From positions 1-6,213 of the forward strand of contig CAMSEJ010000155.1 in NCBI GenBank assembly GCA_947057405.1: DNA of 6,213 nucleotides, written 5' to 3'. Below the pieces are notes generated by a model that saw only the letters and a program-made list of their open reading frames with translations, was not told where the DNA came from and did not search any database. The stretch's first letter is position 1; every line of letters starts with the position of its first letter. This DNA is from an uncultured Roseburia sp. Its GTDB lineage: Bacteria; Bacillota; Clostridia; Lachnospirales; Lachnospiraceae. This document shows, piece after piece, positions 1 to 6,167 of the stretch. The translations under genes and the position numbers were made by a program.

Positions 1-32
1 CCGTCAAATAGAAAACGAAAATTTATTCACTA

Positions 33-1730
33 TTATTTCAGCAATGCTGTACTAGTAACGTCTCCAACAGCATTCAGCTTGCCGTCAAGCAACAGTTCAT
101 AAGAGGTTGCGCCTTCTACTTTCTCCCAGTCCACTTTAATGCTTATCGGTGTCTTTGCTTCTTCGTCTTCTGCCATTACAGGAACATCCAGCTCACTGTT
201 TTCTGCTTCTGCCGGAAGTTTACCGTCATTCTCAAAGCCTTCTACTACCAGCGTCTGGGCCGCTGCCTGCGCATCTGCCTGTGCAAATTTAACATACAGC
301 TTCGGAGCCACTTTTACGTCAGCTACCATTTCTTTAAAGATTGTTTCCTTTTCTGAAGCATAAGTTTCGATTGCAGGAGCTGCATCGTAGAACCATACCG
401 CTTTTCCTGCTGCCGGTACTGCTTGGTCAAACGCCTCTTTGGAAGCAGCTTTTTCTGCTGTCAGAGCGATGTCGCCGTTTTTGGCAACGATACCTGTCGG
501 CTCTTTAGACACATGTACGACAAATGTCGTGTTCTTGTCTTTTTTGTATCCGTTATAGGTACCCGTGGATTTCTCCGCCGTTAAAGTTGCTTTTGTACCT
601 TCTACCTTAGAGGTATATCTGGTCGATACGTGCGGTCCGTAAGAAATATTGTCAATCACGCCGTAATCCGCATCTTCTGTCGTATCGTTCTTCAAATAAG
701 AACCGTCATCCTCTACCGCTGTATAAGCCGTCTCGCCTTCCGGCCAGAATTCTACAATCCTGTTCTCTTTTTTGATCTGGTATGCACTGTTATTCGCTTC
801 ATACTGTGGAATAATTGTGCCGTTCTTTACGAATGCCGGCAGTTTCCAAAGCGGGGCATCATAGTTATTTACAAACTTTCCGCCGCGATACTGTTCTCCG
901 GTCAGGAAATCAACCCAAATCTGGTCGGAATCCGGCAGATAAATCCTGTTACGGATATCGTTGCCCTCTTCGCCTGCAGCGGTATCCTGATAAACCGGAG
1001 CTACCAATACGCTGCCGCCGAACATATACTGGTACTGCATATCTTTGCTGTACGCATACTCATCTTCCGGGTACTCTAAGTGCATTGCACGGATCATCGG
1101 AAGTCCGGTATCATTGTTGCCTGTATCAATATTGGATGCAGCATATGCCGATGTGTACAGATACGGCATCAATGTCGTTTTCAGCTTTAAGTACATACGG
1201 CTGATTCCGGTATACGGATCACCAAACGTATACGGTGCCTTTAAATATGATCCCCAGCCGTCCATATTCAGCATAAACTGTGTAAATGTCTTCCACTGGT
1301 AATCCCTGGTAGCAATTACTGCGTTTCCGCCAAAGATACCGTCCATGTCGCTTCCCACATTCGGGTTTCCGCTTAAGGAGCAGCCGATAAAGGTCGGAAT
1401 ATGGAAACGGATGTATTCCCAGTCACCACCCGTCTGGTCACCGGACCAGATGCCGTTGTAACGGTGCGAACCCGCCCATCCGCACAAGGATATAATATTC
1501 GGACGTGTATTCACTACCGATGTCGCCACGTCATATGCAGTCTTTACACCGTCAAGCTGCATGGAATAGCCGTCGCCAACCCATGCAACGTCCGTCTTTA
1601 ATGTCGTAACACCTGCGCCGACCTCTTTCCTAAAATCGCGCAGTAAATGCCAGTTTGTATTCGGATTTGAATCCGGCACCAGGTAGCTCTGTGTCCAAAG
1701 TCCGGTTGCCACACCCTTAGAAGCCGCCAA
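33..1730 (-). CDS. Glycoside hydrolase family 31 fragment (probable alpha-N-acetylgalactosaminidase type), 5'-truncated, likely pseudogene
   Basis: The frame encodes 565 residues. KTDVAWVG carries the probable nucleophile D47, and WSGDQ carries the probable acid/base D98, after GWAGSHR at 84-90. Barrel strands continue through FIGCSLSGNPNVGSDMDG (114-131), then MPYLY and FGGSVLVAPV (237-246) lead into C-terminal beta domains (about 250-415). Residues 528-565 resemble the first half of an FN3 domain and stop abruptly. GH31 enzymes normally have an N-terminal beta domain and several barrel strands before the nucleophile; here only 46 residues precede it, with no signal peptide. The start is TTG with no Shine-Dalgarno sequence, and the frame is open upstream only to 1772, into the araC control region. 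The motifs and the agaS/nagA neighbours suggest the GalNAc-releasing GH31 branch; other alpha-glycosidase specificities remain possible. The family call is secure and the substrate is inferred. As it stands the protein should be inactive, because half the barrel is missing. Confidence 0.85.
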   Translation of the reverse strand: MAASKGVATGLWTQSYLVPDSNPNTNWHLLRDFRKEVGAGVTTLKTDVAWVGDGYSMQLDGVKTAYDVATSVVNTRPNIISLCGWAGSHRYNGIWSGDQTGGDWEYIRFHIPTFIGCSLSGNPNVGSDMDGIFGGNAVIATRDYQWKTFTQFMLNMDGWGSYLKAPYTFGDPYTGISRMYLKLKTTLMPYLYTSAYAASNIDTGNNDTGLPMIRAMHLEYPEDEYAYSKDMQYQYMFGGSVLVAPVYQDTAAGEEGNDIRNRIYLPDSDQIWVDFLTGEQYRGGKFVNNYDAPLWKLPAFVKNGTIIPQYEANNSAYQIKKENRIVEFWPEGETAYTAVEDDGSYLKNDTTEDADYGVIDNISYGPHVSTRYTSKVEGTKATLTAEKSTGTYNGYKKDKNTTFVVHVSKEPTGIVAKNGDIALTAEKAASKEAFDQAVPAAGKAVWFYDAAPAIETYASEKETIFKEMVADVKVAPKLYVKFAQADAQAAAQTLVVEGFENDGKLPAEAENSELDVPVMAEDEEAKTPISIKVDWEKVEGATSYELLLDGKLNAVGDVTSTALLK

Positions 1731-1734
1731 TATG

Positions 1735-1746
1735 AACCAATTGGTT
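1735..1746. promoter_or_regulatory. 12-bp perfect palindrome, possible operator
   Basis: AACCAATTGGTT is its own reverse complement. It lies directly upstream of the TTG that opens the GH31 fragment and about 20 bases downstream of a TATAGT box on the minus strand (1770-1765). This is where a repressor site would sit for a leftward promoter. No convincing -35 box accompanies the TATAGT. A short AT-rich palindrome can arise by chance, so the regulatory role is only a suggestion. Confidence 0.3.
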
Positions 1747-1812
1747 AATATGTTCAGTAATACTACTATACCCTATTTTTTCCAGCGGATCTTTGCATAA
1801 ATTTATTACTTT

Positions 1813-1850
1813 TTTGTAATTTCACGCTTTTTATTTGTAGACATTTCACG
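1813..1850. repeat. Direct repeat in the araC control region, candidate AraC-type binding sites
   Basis: ATTTCACG occurs at 1819-1826 and again at 1843-1850. Each copy is preceded by TTTGTA (1813-1818 and 1834-1839). The two half-sites are offset by 21 to 24 bp, about two helical turns, and the second overlaps the -35 box and spacer of the araC promoter. AraC-family proteins commonly bind tandem direct repeats with about this spacing, so these are plausible sites for autoregulation and control of the divergent leftward gene. The repeat is visible in the sequence; the binding is inferred. Confidence 0.45.
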
Positions 1851-1866
1851 AAAAATTCTATATAAT
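1838..1866 (+). promoter_or_regulatory. Sigma-A type promoter of the AraC-family regulator
   Basis: TAGACA at 1838-1843 (one mismatch to TTGACA) is separated by 17 bp from a perfect TATAAT at 1861-1866. Transcription should start near 1873, giving a leader of only about 15 nt before the ATG at 1888. The ribosome binding site GGAGG lies at 1877-1881. The -35 box overlaps the second copy of the direct repeat, consistent with autoregulation. Confidence 0.7.
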
Positions 1867-1887
1867 AGGTTTTACTGGAGGTGTTGT

Positions 1888-3084
1888 ATGCAGCTAAAAA
1901 CATCCAATATCGAATTTAAAAAATACGGCTCTGTCTATGAGCAGCCCATTGAGCTTGGGCATACGGATTTAATCAGCCAGAACTGGCAGGCTACCAACAA
2001 GCCGAATGTCGGCCAGTTCTACCACTTTAACTGTGAGGTCTGCATCGAGATACAAAGCGGCATGGCGGCACTCGTTGTAGGCATGGAACCCGATGCAGAT
2101 ACAATGGAAGCATTTGCCGTCCACCGGATGGTACGTATCAATCCTGATATTTTTTTTACGCTGATAGCAATTACACCGAATGTCACGTATAAGGTGATTA
2201 CGACGCCGTCTTATTCCTTTGCAGTCAAAAACATTACGCCGCCCTATACGTTTACCCGGATCCTCCCCCGTATCCGGATCAACGAGATCTTAGGCTACTA
2301 CTACTCCATCCGCAACTCGGGATACCGCTTTAAAGGAGAAACCCATTCTTTTTTTGAACTTACCTATGTGGACTGGGGGAGCCTGCTTACGGAAGTGGAC
2401 GGGAAAACCTATGAGCTGAAGGAAAAAGAGCTGATCATTTACGGACCGCGCCAGTTCCACACCCAGCATATACCGGAAGGCAGCTCGTGTTCATATGTAA
2501 CCATCATTTTTGACATGAACCCTGCCCAGAATGCAGAAGACACCTACTATGAGCCTCTGATCAACCAGGTATTCCACCACGACAAGAAAATCTACACCCT
2601 GATCAAATCTTTTATTATGGAAAGCTCCTCACAGGTGCCTTATGCAGACAGCCTGATGCTCTGCCTGCTTCAGGAAACAATCCTGCGGCTGTTCCAGAAT
2701 CAGTTTATTGAACAGAAGGACGAGCATCCGGTGACCGGGGCAAGGCAGTATTATCAGGATGAGATTTTGAATAAGATTCTCGCGTATATCCATGATACGA
2801 TACATGAGCCGATTACGATTGCGGAGATCTGCCAGAAGTTCTCCTTATCGCGTTCTTCCCTTCAGGCTTTGTTTAAGGAGAATCTGAACCAGCCGCCGAA
2901 GAAGTACATCAATGACTTAAAGCTCGAAAAGAGCCGGCAGCTGATCTGTGAGAACCGGTATACGATCAGCGAGATTGCGTTGAAACTGGGTTTTAGCTCC
3001 ATTCATTATTTTTCAAGGGCGTTTACGCAGAAATACCATATTGCGCCGAGTGAGTATTCCAAGACATTGTACAAGATGCAGTAA
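1888..3084 (+). CDS. AraC-family transcriptional regulator with two-part N-terminal sensor region
   Basis: This 398-residue cytoplasmic DNA-binding protein starts at ATG 1888, with GGAGG six bases upstream. The C-terminus (about 289-398) is a typical AraC/XylS double helix-turn-helix: the first HTH at about 309-333 (ITIAEICQKFSLSRSSL) and the second at about 359-390 (TISEIALKLGFSSIHYFSRAF, then APSEY). Residues about 131-210 look like the usual AraC cupin effector domain (HSFFELTYVDWG, then DGKTYELKEKELIIYGPRQFH). About 125 further residues precede it, with a different pattern (FKKYG at 10-14, H79-R80, NPDIFF). That makes the protein some 100 residues longer than a standard 280-300 residue AraC regulator; this first part may be another beta-barrel sensor. 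The gene diverges from the GH31 fragment and converges on the agaS operon, so it probably senses an amino sugar or glycan breakdown product and controls neighbouring catabolic genes. The effector is unknown. Confidence 0.92.
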   Translation: MQLKTSNIEFKKYGSVYEQPIELGHTDLISQNWQATNKPNVGQFYHFNCEVCIEIQSGMAALVVGMEPDADTMEAFAVHRMVRINPDIFFTLIAITPNVTYKVITTPSYSFAVKNITPPYTFTRILPRIRINEILGYYYSIRNSGYRFKGETHSFFELTYVDWGSLLTEVDGKTYELKEKELIIYGPRQFHTQHIPEGSSCSYVTIIFDMNPAQNAEDTYYEPLINQVFHHDKKIYTLIKSFIMESSSQVPYADSLMLCLLQETILRLFQNQFIEQKDEHPVTGARQYYQDEILNKILAYIHDTIHEPITIAEICQKFSLSRSSLQALFKENLNQPPKKYINDLKLEKSRQLICENRYTISEIALKLGFSSIHYFSRAFTQKYHIAPSEYSKTLYKMQ

Positions 3085-3114
3085 AGCGTTGTATTTTGGG
3101 ACATGCCTCAATTA

Positions 3115-3156
3115 AAAACGCTGCGGCTCTGTGCATTTGCACTGCCGCAGCGTTTT
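3115..3156. terminator. Bidirectional rho-independent terminator between araC-type gene and yajC
   Basis: The arms AAAACGCTGCGGC (3115-3127) and GCCGCAGCGTTTT (3144-3156) pair perfectly over 13 bp, with a GC-rich core. The loop itself contains a short inner hairpin, GTGCA/TGCAC (3131-3135 and 3138-3142). The A and T runs at the ends supply a U-tract in both directions, so it can end both the rightward regulator transcript and the leftward agaS-EIIA-yajC transcript. The yajC stop codon lies only one base from the stem. Confidence 0.93.
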
Positions 3157-3157
3157 A

Positions 3158-3454
3158 CTATTTCTCTTCAGAATCCACTAAGGTCTGAATAGCATACCGG
3201 GAAATCTTAATGACCGTACTTTTTGCCACCTCTACATTTACCGTTTCTTCTTCAATTCCAACGACCTTTCCGTAAATCCCGCCGGCAAACATCACCTGGC
3301 TGCCGATTTTAAGCTCTGTATGCACTTCGCCCATAGTCTTGCGGCGTTTCCGTACATTCTTAGCGGAAACAAATGCGATAATCGTACCGAATATCCCCAG
3401 TATCACCGCTAATGTAATGCAAGTCCAGCCAATTACTTCCCAATTGATATTCAT
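3158..3454 (-). CDS. yajC: YajC-family membrane protein in PTS operon
   Basis: This 98-residue protein has one N-terminal membrane segment (about 8-30), a basic stretch KNVRKRRK (32-39) that would face the cytoplasm, and a YajC core at 50-93 with IGSQVMFAGGIYGKVVGI and a VEVAKST...I pattern. YajC is the accessory subunit of the SecDF-YajC translocase. YajC-like genes also recur inside mannose-family PTS operons of Firmicutes, for example the pneumococcal hyaluronan PTS locus. The gene is last in the operon, 3 nt after the EIIA stop codon. A weak GAGGA about 13 nt upstream lies inside the EIIA gene, so translation is probably coupled. The family call is firm. Whether it serves the PTS or general secretion is open; its position favours a PTS-specific role. 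Confidence 0.85.
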   Translation of the reverse strand: MNINWEVIGWTCITLAVILGIFGTIIAFVSAKNVRKRRKTMGEVHTELKIGSQVMFAGGIYGKVVGIEEETVNVEVAKSTVIKISRYAIQTLVDSEEK

Positions 3455-3457
3455 AAT

Positions 3458-3898
3458 TTAGATCCCGTCCTCTTCCGAATTATCCTCTGCTGCGCGCTCT
3501 TCCAGTTCAAAACGGATAATTGCATCTTTTCCGGAAGCCACCATCTCTTCCGCAAATTCCAATGGTGAATCATAATCCTCGATCGCCATGGAAGCTTCGA
3601 TTAACATTGCCAGGTTCGACCCTGATACTACTTCGATCTTCTGATCGGCGCGTGCGTATTTGCACTCCACGGAGCACTTAAACGGCGAACCGCCTGCCAG
3701 ATCGGAAAGGATCAGAACGCCGTCGCAATCCTTTAACTCGTCCAGCCCTTTGTTAATATTCTCCGTTAAAACTTCTGTGGAATGGCTTTCTTCAAAATCC
3801 ACATAGGCAATGTGCTCGGTATTGCCGGTAATCAGCTTTAAGCTGGAGCCCAAGCCCGTTGCAAAATGACCGTGTCCTGTAATCAATAAACCTACCAT
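3458..3898 (-). CDS. PTS EIIA component, mannose/fructose/sorbose family (probable GalNAc PTS)
   Basis: This 146-residue cytoplasmic phosphocarrier passes phosphate from HPr to EIIB of a mannose-family sugar PTS. The N-terminus LLITGHGHFATGL places the expected phosphorylation site at H9, with a second histidine at H11. LSDLAGGSPF (64-73) supplies D66, which aligns with the conserved active-site Asp of E. coli ManX, and VVSGSNLAMLIEA (90-102) is the third typical block. The length matches a stand-alone EIIA domain, and the tail (131-146) is unusually acidic. Start ATG 3898 has a perfect AGGAGG nine bases upstream. It sits between agaS (27-nt gap) and the yajC-like gene (3-nt gap), so it is very probably the EIIA of an N-acetylgalactosamine or galactosamine transporter (AgaF-like). 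The EIIB, EIIC and EIID genes are absent here. The family is certain; the sugar is inferred from context. Confidence 0.93.
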   Translation of the reverse strand: MVGLLITGHGHFATGLGSSLKLITGNTEHIAYVDFEESHSTEVLTENINKGLDELKDCDGVLILSDLAGGSPFKCSVECKYARADQKIEVVSGSNLAMLIEASMAIEDYDSPLEFAEEMVASGKDAIIRFELEERAAEDNSEEDGI

Positions 3899-3925
3899 AC
3901 TATCCTACCTCCTGTATTCGGCTCT

Positions 3926-5104
3926 TTATGCCAGTTCGTAAGGGTATAAGGTTACGCCTTTTACCACGCGGTTTACTTCGCCTGTCGGGCATGGGTTGTC
4001 CGGCGTAATCCCAAGGGAAAGAGATTTGAGCGTTGCAAGCGCCTGTGCAAACAGGATATAATCCAGTCCGAGCAGTATATTATCCATCGCTTCCCCGACC
4101 GTAATCTCAAGCGTATAATCTACCAGCCCCTTTACTTCTTCGCACGGGGTGTTCATTACGGCTGCAATGCGGTTCTTCTTCCTCTGCGGGCTCATCTCTT
4201 TGATCAGATCCATCTCGTATTTGCGGCGGTATGCATCGTCGCTTAAGTAAATTACCGTCAGCGTGCCGTCGTCGATGACGGATTTCGGGCCGTGGCGGAA
4301 TCCGAGCGGGCCGTCGTACATGGTCGCTACCTGGCCGGCAGTCAGCTCCAACATCTTAAGCGCGGATTCCTGGGAAACACCCTTTAAGGCTTCGTTCCCG
4401 AGGTATACGATACGGTTAAATGCGAACTCGTCTACAATCTGCTGTACAACCTGGTACTGATTGTCTAAGAAATTCGTACCGGCTGCGCAGATTTTCTCCA
4501 CTTTCGCGGTAATCTCATCCAGACGGTCTAAATTGAATGCGAGATAAGTCGCTAAGTACATATTGGAAAAGCTGGAGGTCATGGCAAATGATTTGTCATG
4601 CGTTTCCGGCGTAAGATTTAACGCAAAGCTGTTGTCACGTTCTTCTGCCAGCTTCGAAAGCGTTCCCTCGTGATTGCAGGTTACAAAAAGATGGTATAGG
4701 TTCTGACACACGACTTCCGCGGCATTAACAGCGCCTAACGATTCCGGAGAATTGCCGGAACGGCCGAAGCTGACGAGGATGGTCGGCTTGGTACGGGATA
4801 AAAAGCTCTCCGGCGACGGAACGATATCCGTTGTGGCATAGGATTTTACCTTAAAACCGTATTTGCCGGTCAGCGCCGGATAAAGGGCGTTGCCTACGAA
4901 CTCGCTCGTACCTGCCCCCGTTAAAATCACGTCAAAATCGTCCTGCTTTAAAACCTGATCCAAAAATGCCTGCAGCTTGTCTTTGCATTCGGCAATCTGG
5001 GCGCAGGTCTTCTTCCATGTGGTAGGCTGCTGGTTAATCTCTGTCAATGTGAATTCGGATGATGTTTCCTGCATCTTATCCTGGGAAATAGAAAAAATAT
5101 TCAT
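3926..5104 (-). CDS. agaS: Galactosamine-6-phosphate deaminase/isomerase AgaS
   Basis: This 392-residue cytoplasmic enzyme has two SIS (sugar isomerase) domains. The first contains LTGAGTSEFVG (61-71), SFGRSGNSPES (112-122) and THDKSFAMTSSFS (168-180). The second contains YLGNEALKGVSQESALKMLELTAG (234-257, with E246) and GFRHGPKSV (268-276, with H271); these resemble the catalytic ESALK and HGP elements of the GlmS isomerase domain. AgaS converts galactosamine-6-phosphate to tagatose-6-phosphate and ammonia, the step after deacetylation of GalNAc-6-phosphate. Length and motifs are full and normal for the family. The start ATG at 5104 has GGAGG at 5120-5116, about 11 nt upstream. It is first in the operon agaS-EIIA-yajC and diverges from nagA, which makes its substrate. 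AgaS-like proteins can act on other amino-sugar phosphates, but the neighbourhood supports the usual role. Confidence 0.94.
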   Translation of the reverse strand: MNIFSISQDKMQETSSEFTLTEINQQPTTWKKTCAQIAECKDKLQAFLDQVLKQDDFDVILTGAGTSEFVGNALYPALTGKYGFKVKSYATTDIVPSPESFLSRTKPTILVSFGRSGNSPESLGAVNAAEVVCQNLYHLFVTCNHEGTLSKLAEERDNSFALNLTPETHDKSFAMTSSFSNMYLATYLAFNLDRLDEITAKVEKICAAGTNFLDNQYQVVQQIVDEFAFNRIVYLGNEALKGVSQESALKMLELTAGQVATMYDGPLGFRHGPKSVIDDGTLTVIYLSDDAYRRKYEMDLIKEMSPQRKKNRIAAVMNTPCEEVKGLVDYTLEITVGEAMDNILLGLDYILFAQALATLKSLSLGITPDNPCPTGEVNRVVKGVTLYPYELA

Positions 5105-5139
5105 TTCTTTTATTACCTCCTTTTACGTTTTTGTTTCTA

Positions 5140-5156
5140 ATTATACCTTATAATTT
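5140..5156. promoter_or_regulatory. Inverted repeat over the agaS -10 box, candidate operator
   Basis: AATTATA (5140-5146) and TATAATT (5150-5156) form a perfect 7-bp inverted repeat around a 3-base spacer, CCT. Its left arm contains the agaS -10 hexamer, so a bound repressor would block transcription. AT-rich promoter DNA gives such repeats by chance fairly often, and I do not recognise the motif as a known operator such as the DasR/NagR site or a CcpA cre box. Confidence 0.35.
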
Positions 5157-5169
5157 CTGAAAAAAACAA
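5141..5169 (-). promoter_or_regulatory. Promoter of the agaS-EIIA-yajC operon
   Basis: On the minus strand TTGTTT (5169-5164) is followed after exactly 17 bp by a perfect TATAAT (5146-5141). Transcription would start near 5134, giving a leader of about 30 nt that includes the GGAGG before agaS. The -10 box forms one arm of an inverted repeat described separately. Confidence 0.7.
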
Positions 5170-5229
5170 TACAGGCACTAAAATAGGCAATCATTTCCAC
5201 AAAAAATGCAAATTTTTTTTATTATCGAG

Positions 5230-5238
5230 TGTTATAAT
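5230..5238 (+). promoter_or_regulatory. Extended -10 promoter of nagA
   Basis: TGTTATAAT combines a perfect TATAAT (5233-5238) with the upstream TG of an extended -10 element, which can work without a good -35 box. No clear TTGACA lies 16-18 bp upstream, where the sequence is mostly T and A. Transcription would start near 5245, giving a leader of about 45 nt before nagA. Together with the agaS promoter this makes 5105-5289 a divergent control region. Confidence 0.6.
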
Positions 5239-5274
5239 GATTGTATATTCAGCTTTTTATATATTATTAAGAAC

Positions 5275-5280
5275 AGGAGG
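5275..5280 (+). promoter_or_regulatory. Ribosome binding site that fixes the nagA start
   Basis: A perfect AGGAGG lies nine bases before the ATG at 5290. The same frame is open back to an ATG at 5206, but that one has no ribosome binding site and lies upstream of the -10 box. The extra 28 residues it would add are AT-rich promoter sequence read as protein. The 5290 start is therefore preferred. Confidence 0.88.
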
Positions 5281-5289
5281 AGTTTTTAC

Positions 5290-6167
5290 ATGTTGATTCA
5301 GAGCAACAAAGTATGGATTGCAGACCAGTTTGTCCCCGCACAAATCGAAATGGAAGGCGGGAAAATCACAGACATCCTGCCTTACGGGAGTAAGAAGGCG
5401 GACGAGGATTACGGCGATTTGCGAATTGTTCCCGGATTTTTGGACATCCACTGTCACGGAGCGTACAATTTCGACACCAACGATGCGAACGAAGAGGGAC
5501 TGCGTTACTGGACGGAGCACGTTGTAGACGAGGGCGTGACCGCACTGCTTGCGACGACCATTACGCAGAGCGAGGAGGTTCTGACCAAAGCCGTTGCCAA
5601 TGTGGCAAAGGCAATGGAAGACGGCTATGAAGGCGCGGAAATTTTAGGCATCCATTTTGAAGGGCCGTATCTGGACATGGTTTACAAGGGAGCGCAGCCG
5701 GAGCAGCATATCGTAAAGCCTACGATTGAGCAGTTCAAACGCTACCAGGAAGCCGCAAAGGGCAATATCCGCTATATTACCATGGCAACGGAGACGGACG
5801 ACGATTTTGCGCTGACCCGTTATCTGACCGAAAACGGCGTTGTAGTCAGCATCGGACATTCCGCTGCGACCTACGAGCAGGCCATAATGGCGTATGCGCA
5901 CGGCGCACGTTCCATGACGCATGTGTACAACGGCATGACGCCGTTTAACCACCGTGCAAACGGGCTGGTAGGCGCCGCATACCGCCTGCGTACCATGTTC
6001 GGCGAAATCATCTGCGACGGACGTCATTCCACCCCGGCGGCTTTGAACAATTACTTTATGTCCAAAGGCCCGGATTACTCCATTATGGTTTCCGACGCGC
6101 TGATGGCAAAGGGATCGCCGGCCGGCAGCAAATTTATCTTCGGCGGCAACGAAATCGAAATTTATCC
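5290..6167 (+). CDS. nagA: N-acetylglucosamine/N-acetylgalactosamine-6-phosphate deacetylase, 3' end missing
   Basis: This amidohydrolase-family enzyme removes acetate from GlcNAc-6-P or, in this context, GalNAc-6-P (the AgaA role), feeding galactosamine-6-P to AgaS. The 293 genuine residues include the metal motif DIHCHGAYNFD (H54, H56), HFEGPYL (metal-ligand E124), SIGHSAATY (H190), MTHVYNGMTPFNHR (H211), the substrate block CDGRHSTP (H246) and SDALMAKG with the catalytic aspartate D269. Some blocks deviate from the common NagA forms: MATET where many have an APE motif, and FNHR where many have LHHR. The family is usually about 380 residues, so roughly 85 are missing. The frame runs on to a TAG at 6187-6189, but everything after P293, including the terminal DRKSVV, is translated sequencing adapter. 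The gene has its own promoter and diverges from agaS. GlcNAc-6-P versus GalNAc-6-P preference cannot be read from the sequence. Confidence 0.95.

Noticed and set aside
630..1302. Overlapping plus-strand open frames within the GH31 region
   Set aside because: They are antisense shadows of the GH31 frame with no ribosome binding site and no recognisable domain.
1731..1887. Search for a riboswitch, small RNA or CRISPR in the intergenic regions
   Set aside because: The three gaps (1731-1887, 3085-3157, 5105-5289) are short and explained by promoters and a terminator. No tRNA, structured leader or spaced repeat array was seen.
3085..3122. Possible alternative stem (AGCGTT at 3085-3090 with AACGCT at 3117-3122) competing with the terminator
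   Set aside because: It has only 6 bp and a long loop, far weaker than the 13-bp terminator stem, and nothing suggests attenuation at the end of a gene.
5206..5289. Upstream ATG that would extend nagA by 28 residues
   Set aside because: It has no ribosome binding site, lies upstream of the nagA -10 box and encodes low-complexity AT-rich sequence. A perfect AGGAGG precedes the ATG at 5290.
5644..6027. Minus-strand open frame of 127 codons inside nagA
   Set aside because: It is antisense to a clearly conserved enzyme, has no recognisable motif and is best explained as a shadow frame.
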